In this document: in pieces, positions 31,631 to 35,098 of the stretch
Numbering within the stretch: position 1 is the first letter of the stretch
How the letters are laid out: the number at the start of each line of letters is the position of its first letter
Origin: a bacterium UBA2214
Lineage (GTDB): Bacteria; Zhuqueibacterota; Zhuqueibacteria; Residuimicrobiales; Residuimicrobiaceae
Length of the DNA: 35,098 nt
NCBI GenBank assembly: GCA_002327255.1
Contig: DCUM01000220.1
Location: 8,133-43,230, forward strand
Reading direction: 5' to 3'
Notes under the pieces: model-generated
The model's database searches: none
Told to the model about the DNA's origin: nothing
The model's input: only the letters and a program-made list of their open reading frames with translations
Made by a program: the position numbers and the translations under genes

Positions 31631-33154
31631 ATGGATTTCGATGCATTACGCTCTTGTTTTCTCGAGCTCATCCGCCGCACCTCGGCATTTCTGCCGCGGG
31701 ATGTCGAACTGATACTGGCGCAGGCTCGCGGCAAGGAAGAACCCGATTCGCGCGCCAGGCTGGCATTGGACATGGTGGCCCTGGATATCGGGCTGGCCAG
31801 ACAGCGCTCCGCGCCGATTTGCCAGGACACAGGCATGATCACCTTTTACATCCGTCTGCCGGTTGGCATGAATCAGCTGCACATCCGGCAGGCGGCACAC
31901 CGGGCGGTCGAGGAGGCCACCGCCAAGGGCTATCTGCGCCAGAACTCGGTGGAGACTCTGACGGGCGTGAATTCCGGCAACAACCTCGGTGCGGGCACGC
32001 CGGTTTTTCATTTTGAGCAATGGGAAAAGGAGACGCTGGACATCCGTCTGATCCTGAAAGGCGGGGGGTGTGAGAACACCAGCGCCCAGTTCACCCTGCC
32101 GAACACCTTTGCCGGCAGGCGCTACAACCGCGATCTCGAGGGCGTTTATGCCTGCATCATGCAGACCGTCTTGCAGGCGCAGGGACATGGCTGCGGGCCC
32201 GGTTTTCTCGGTGTCTGCATCGGCGGCGATCGCGCCAGCGGTTATGATTTCGCCAAGCGACAGCTGTTGCGTCGTGTCGACGATGTCAATCCCGTGTCAG
32301 AGCTGGCGCGGCTGGAGGAACGCATCCTGTACGATGCCAACCGCCTCGAAATCGGTCCCATGGGATTCGGCGGCCGCCTCACCGTGGGCGGCTGCAAAAT
32401 AGCCGCGTTGAACCGTCTCCCCGCCTCTTATTTCGTCAGTGTGGCCTATATGTGCTGGGCCTATCGCCGCCGCGGCATGGTTGTCGACAAAAACGGCGCG
32501 CTGCTCGAATGGCTCTATCAGGAAGCGCACGAATTCGATGAGGTTCCTCCAGCGCCCGCGGAGCTGGTGTACGATCCGCAACGCATCAAAATCTTGCAAA
32601 CCCCTTTGACGGAAGGGACGGTGCGTTCCCTGCGGGTCGGCGATATTGTGCTGTTGAACGGTACCCTCCACACCGGCCGGGATGCCGTGCATAAATACCT
32701 CCACGAGGGCGGCAGCCTGGAAGTCCTGCGCGACGGCATCATCTATCATTGCGGTCCTGTGGTGATCAAGGAAGGCAGTGCGTACCGGGTCACGGCAGCG
32801 GGTCCGACGACTTCCATGCGCGAGGAGCCCTTTCAGGCGGATATCATCGCCCGCTATGGCATCAAGGCAGTGATCGGCAAAGGCGGCATGGGGGAAGAGA
32901 CGCGGCGGGCGTGCCAGGAACACGGCGCGGTCTATTTGCACGCCATCGGCGGCGCGGCGCAGATTTACGCGCGCTGCGTCACCGCGGTGACCGGGGTCTA
33001 TCTGGAACAGTTCGGCAGTCCGGAGGCCGTGTGGGAATTGCAGGTCAGGGACTTTCCCGTGGTGGTGACCATCGACAGCCACGGGGCATCGCTGCATCAA
33101 CAGGTGCTGGAACATTCCTCGCAGCGGATGCAACAGATAGTGGAAAACCCATGA
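31631..33154 (+). CDS. Single-chain class I fumarate hydratase (Fe-S)
   Basis: A 507-residue [4Fe-4S] hydratase of the class I fumarase/tartrate dehydratase family, interconverting fumarate and malate. Alpha and beta parts are fused, as in FumA/FumB. In the alpha part, ICQDTG (Cys64), GHGCGPGFLGVCIGGD (Cys188) and YMCWAYRR (Cys275) supply the likely cluster ligands, and GPMGFGG is present. In the beta part (about 340-507), GDIVLLNGTLHTGRD, AAGPTTSMR and IGKGGMG are conserved. The block usually read as GGGSENMS is GGGCENTS (residues 144-151), a feature that might point to a related hydroxy-acid dehydratase such as tartrate dehydratase. AGGAG before the ATG at 31631 sets the start. The MazG-like gene follows by 73 bases with no terminator. 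Fumarate turnover would suit an anaerobic respirer. Confidence 0.87.
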   Translation: MDFDALRSCFLELIRRTSAFLPRDVELILAQARGKEEPDSRARLALDMVALDIGLARQRSAPICQDTGMITFYIRLPVGMNQLHIRQAAHRAVEEATAKGYLRQNSVETLTGVNSGNNLGAGTPVFHFEQWEKETLDIRLILKGGGCENTSAQFTLPNTFAGRRYNRDLEGVYACIMQTVLQAQGHGCGPGFLGVCIGGDRASGYDFAKRQLLRRVDDVNPVSELARLEERILYDANRLEIGPMGFGGRLTVGGCKIAALNRLPASYFVSVAYMCWAYRRRGMVVDKNGALLEWLYQEAHEFDEVPPAPAELVYDPQRIKILQTPLTEGTVRSLRVGDIVLLNGTLHTGRDAVHKYLHEGGSLEVLRDGIIYHCGPVVIKEGSAYRVTAAGPTTSMREEPFQADIIARYGIKAVIGKGGMGEETRRACQEHGAVYLHAIGGAAQIYARCVTAVTGVYLEQFGSPEAVWELQVRDFPVVVTIDSHGASLHQQVLEHSSQRMQQIVENP

Positions 33155-33227
33155 TCGAGCGAGATTACATTCTGTTCAGGTTTTAGCACTTCGCCGCATT
33201 TCCGGCGCATGTCTTAGAGGAATAACC

Positions 33228-33560
33228 ATGAATGAATTGACTATTCGTTCCTATCAGGAAGAGGTGGATGCGTGGATCCGGACCTATGGCGTACGCTACT
33301 TTTCCGAATTGACCAACCTGGCGCAGCTGATGGAGGAGGTGGGCGAAGTGGCGCGGGTGATGTCACGCACTTTTGGCGAGCAGAGCCACAAGCCGTCCGA
33401 TACCCGCAAGGAACTGGCGGACGAACTGGCGGATGTGCTCTTTGTATTGGTGTGCATCGCCAATCAAACCGGCGTGGATTTGACCCAGGCCGTGAGGGAG
33501 AATCTGCAGAAGAAGAGCGCGCGCGACCGGGAGCGCCATCGCAACAATCCCAAGCTGTGA
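33228..33560 (+). CDS. MazG-like nucleotide pyrophosphohydrolase
   Basis: A 110-residue all-alpha NTP-PPase that probably hydrolyses (d)NTPs or modified nucleotides to monophosphates. The magnesium-binding motif is visible as EEVGE (36-40) followed by ELAD (66-69), the ExxE...ExxD pattern of the MazG/iMazG superfamily. Length matches single-domain members. GAGGAA precedes the ATG at 33228. It is probably co-transcribed with the fumarase gene 73 bases upstream, though a small hairpin (CGCCG...CGGCG, about 33191-33206) lies between. Confidence 0.88.
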   Translation: MNELTIRSYQEEVDAWIRTYGVRYFSELTNLAQLMEEVGEVARVMSRTFGEQSHKPSDTRKELADELADVLFVLVCIANQTGVDLTQAVRENLQKKSARDRERHRNNPKL

Positions 33561-34149
33561 CGGGATCACCGTAAATCTCCTGCAGGTGCCGCGGTGCTCA
33601 ACAAAACGGCCCAAAACACGGTATAATGGCTGTCATAATTAAATTGCACTCTGTCACTCAAACAGGATATTCCTTTTCCTTTCCTTTTTCTTCGCCCGCC
33701 ATTGAATAATCATAAATCTAATAAAATCAATCACAATAAACCCGCTTGTCTCCTGCCATCCTCTTTTCAGATTTGGCATAATTGTTGTTTGGTTGAAACT
33801 GTTACTTCCTTCCTGTGATGGAGACGGCCGGGACACCCTCGTCCCTAAAATTACCGGCCACAAAAAATAAATATGCCGTCAGAAAAAGTTGACGGCTGTC
33901 AGTAACAGCGACAAACACTGCGTTTTGGGTCGTTGGTGCATGTGGTGTGTCTTGTTGACGCGGACTGTCTTGAACTGAAAGAGAAAGGCGCTGGATGCCT
34001 GCGGCGATCAGTCAGAACGACACAACCTGTGCCCGGGGCTTCCATCCCGCTTTTCCTCTATTTCATTCCATACTGATCGAAAATCTTGCCTGTTCCGCTC
34101 CTTGTTGCCGGGATGGGAAATGACCCTTAACTGTGGGAGAAAAATTACC
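33561..34149. other. Long intergenic region with a structured stretch and a TATAAT box
   Basis: 589 bases without a convincing gene. A perfect TATAAT lies at 33622-33627 but has no good -35. Bases 33823-33909 contain several overlapping inverted repeats (listed separately). The rest, to the ATG at 34150, shows no clear promoter or known riboswitch. A minus-strand frame at 33654-33863 has no ribosome-binding site and crosses the hairpins, so I do not accept it as a gene. Confidence 0.55.
33823..33909 (+). other. Overlapping hairpins, possible structured leader or ncRNA
   Basis: GGGAC (33830-33834) pairs with GTCCC (33841-33845); GGCC before it can pair with GGCC at 33856-33859; GCCGTCA (33875-33881) pairs with TGACGGC (33890-33896); GCTGT (33895-33899) pairs with ACAGC (33905-33909). 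GACGGC at 33823-33828 competes with 33891-33896 for the same GCCGTC. Such mutually exclusive pairings are typical of regulatory leaders, but no known class is recognised. Confidence 0.35.
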
Positions 34150-35098
34150 ATGAAAACCAAAAGTTTGCTGGTGCTGTCGATTTTACTGGCACTCTGCTTC
34201 ACGCTGCAGTCGCAGGAGTGGTCCTATCTGCCGACAGCGGATGATAGGGACGCCAAGATGATCCTGTTGCTGGGGGGCGTGGGCATGACCAACAATATCG
34301 GTCCCGCGGATATGGAATTTCAGATGCAGATTCCGCAGACCTACGAGAATCTGGAATTCGGCATTTTCGATGGCAACATCGGCGGCCGCTTTGAACCAAC
34401 CAGTCCCTCGGCACTTGGCGTTACGCGTTACACGCTGTATGCGGATCCCCAAAACGATGGCAGCGAAAAAATATTCCTCAACTCCTGGCTGAACACGGCA
34501 TTCGGCGACAACCGCTGGGATGACCTCATCCTGCCGCACGATCCCCGGGCGCGGACGGTGCAAGGCCATTATTCTTACCGCATCCTGGTGGATTGGCTCT
34601 CCAATGGTCCGGGGGTCGATCAAAACCATTTCAAGCTGCGCTGCCGCGGCCTCCTCTCCATCGGCTCGCAATTCTATCAATTCGACGGGGCCCTGGTGAC
34701 AATGAATGATGTATACGCTATTTATCCCAATTACCCTGCGGAATATGTGACTACGACCTATGACGGGGTGTGGCGTTATTATTTCTACTTCACCAGGCCC
34801 CTGACGCATCTCGAGTTCTGGGACGGTGATTTTGATTATAATGGCCCGGTAGGAACTCTTAAGGGCGACACCGACGATCCGGACACGCCGCTGCAGTTGC
34901 CGCCCTGGGCGCAGGGCCCGGAGGCCAAACCCGAAGGCGCCAATGTCTCCAGTCCGCAGGACGATTCTCAGAGCAATTTTTATCGCCGCAGCCCTCCCAT
35001 ATGCTATGAAATTATCGATCCCAACGGGGTGGTATACCGCAATGACAATCCCTCCGGAGGCAGCGAGTGGGAACGTTTCCGCATCGACACCGCGCCCT
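34150..35098 (+). CDS. Secreted protein of unknown function, 3' end beyond the window
   Basis: The first 316 codons of a gene that continues past the window. A signal peptide (about residues 1-22, MKTKSLLVLSILL onward, ending LQSQ) is followed by a soluble, aromatic- and Asp-rich beta-type region. I see no known domain, haem motif or catalytic motif. The Pro/Asp-rich stretch near residues 237-275 looks like a linker. GGGAG lies about nine bases before the ATG at 34150. In this kind of organism long exported proteins often end in a type IX sorting domain; that cannot be checked here because the C terminus is missing. Confidence 0.75.
   Translation, partial: MKTKSLLVLSILLALCFTLQSQEWSYLPTADDRDAKMILLLGGVGMTNNIGPADMEFQMQIPQTYENLEFGIFDGNIGGRFEPTSPSALGVTRYTLYADPQNDGSEKIFLNSWLNTAFGDNRWDDLILPHDPRARTVQGHYSYRILVDWLSNGPGVDQNHFKLRCRGLLSIGSQFYQFDGALVTMNDVYAIYPNYPAEYVTTTYDGVWRYYFYFTRPLTHLEFWDGDFDYNGPVGTLKGDTDDPDTPLQLPPWAQGPEAKPEGANVSSPQDDSQSNFYRRSPPICYEIIDPNGVVYRNDNPSGGSEWERFRIDTAP

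Noticed and set aside
33654..33863. Minus-strand frame of 69 codons
   Set aside because: No start signal, AT-rich, overlaps the hairpin stretch; no family resemblance.
1..35098. tRNA, rRNA, insertion sequences, integrases and phage genes
   Set aside because: I looked for T-loop motifs, transposase-like frames and terminal repeats and found none that hold up by eye.

Overview
The window looks like a chromosome fragment of an uncultured or little-studied Gram-negative bacterium of the FCB superphylum (Calditrichota/KSB1- or Ignavibacteria-like). The main clue is the C-terminal NYPNPFNPST motif plus FlgD-like Ig domain of the cytochrome at 5067-7844. That is a hallmark of type IX secretion substrates in these lineages. 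Lipoproteins, beta-barrels ending in Trp, a golvesin/amidase protein of Bacteroidota style and abundant multiheme cytochromes agree with this. The phylum assignment is inference from motifs; no marker gene is present.

Layout. (1) 1-1677: a terminator from an upstream gene and a CitMHS_2/NhaD-like ion antiporter. (2) 1705-7844, minus strand: a nine-heme cytochrome with a T9SS-type sorting tail, an ImcH-like seven-heme inner-membrane cytochrome behind a strong terminator/attenuator hairpin, and a B12-type radical SAM protein. (3) 8380-9495, plus strand: an S1-type protease lipoprotein, divergent from the operon on its left. (4) 9529-14951, minus strand: an outer-membrane beta-barrel, a 12-heme periplasmic cytochrome, a 15-heme lipoprotein built of tandem 53-residue diheme modules, a fused membrane/spermidine-synthase-like protein, and a small two-helix membrane protein. 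(5) 15220-23034: a dicarboxylate/glutamate symporter, two GT-C glycosyltransferase-like membrane proteins, a P-type ATPase remnant, a MATE exporter and a cyclase-family protein. (6) 23474-31229, minus strand: an AI-2E permease with a cNMP-binding protein, a 1017-residue amidase/golvesin lipoprotein, and a three-gene set of M20D amidohydrolase, esterase lipoprotein and small barrel-like protein. (7) 31631-35098, plus strand: a single-chain class I fumarase, a MazG-like pyrophosphohydrolase, and the start of a secreted protein of unknown function that runs off the window.

The outstanding feature is 3502-14951. It holds 43 candidate haem-attachment sites (41 CX2CH and two CX3CH) in four proteins. 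Their predicted locations span the whole envelope: quinol-oxidising inner-membrane cytochrome, periplasmic wire, outer-membrane porin, surface lipoprotein, and an extracellular T9SS-tagged cytochrome. The barrel / periplasmic cytochrome / lipoprotein-cytochrome trio has the architecture of porin-cytochrome conduits (MtrCAB, OmaB-OmbB-OmcB), but I do not recognise the parts as close homologues of those proteins. I read it as a candidate extracellular electron transfer system. This rests on architecture, not on a search.

Eleven sigma70-like promoters can be proposed, ten with 17-base spacers and one with 16. Seven of the eleven start their -35 box with TTGC. I saw no tRNA, rRNA, CRISPR array, insertion sequence or phage gene.
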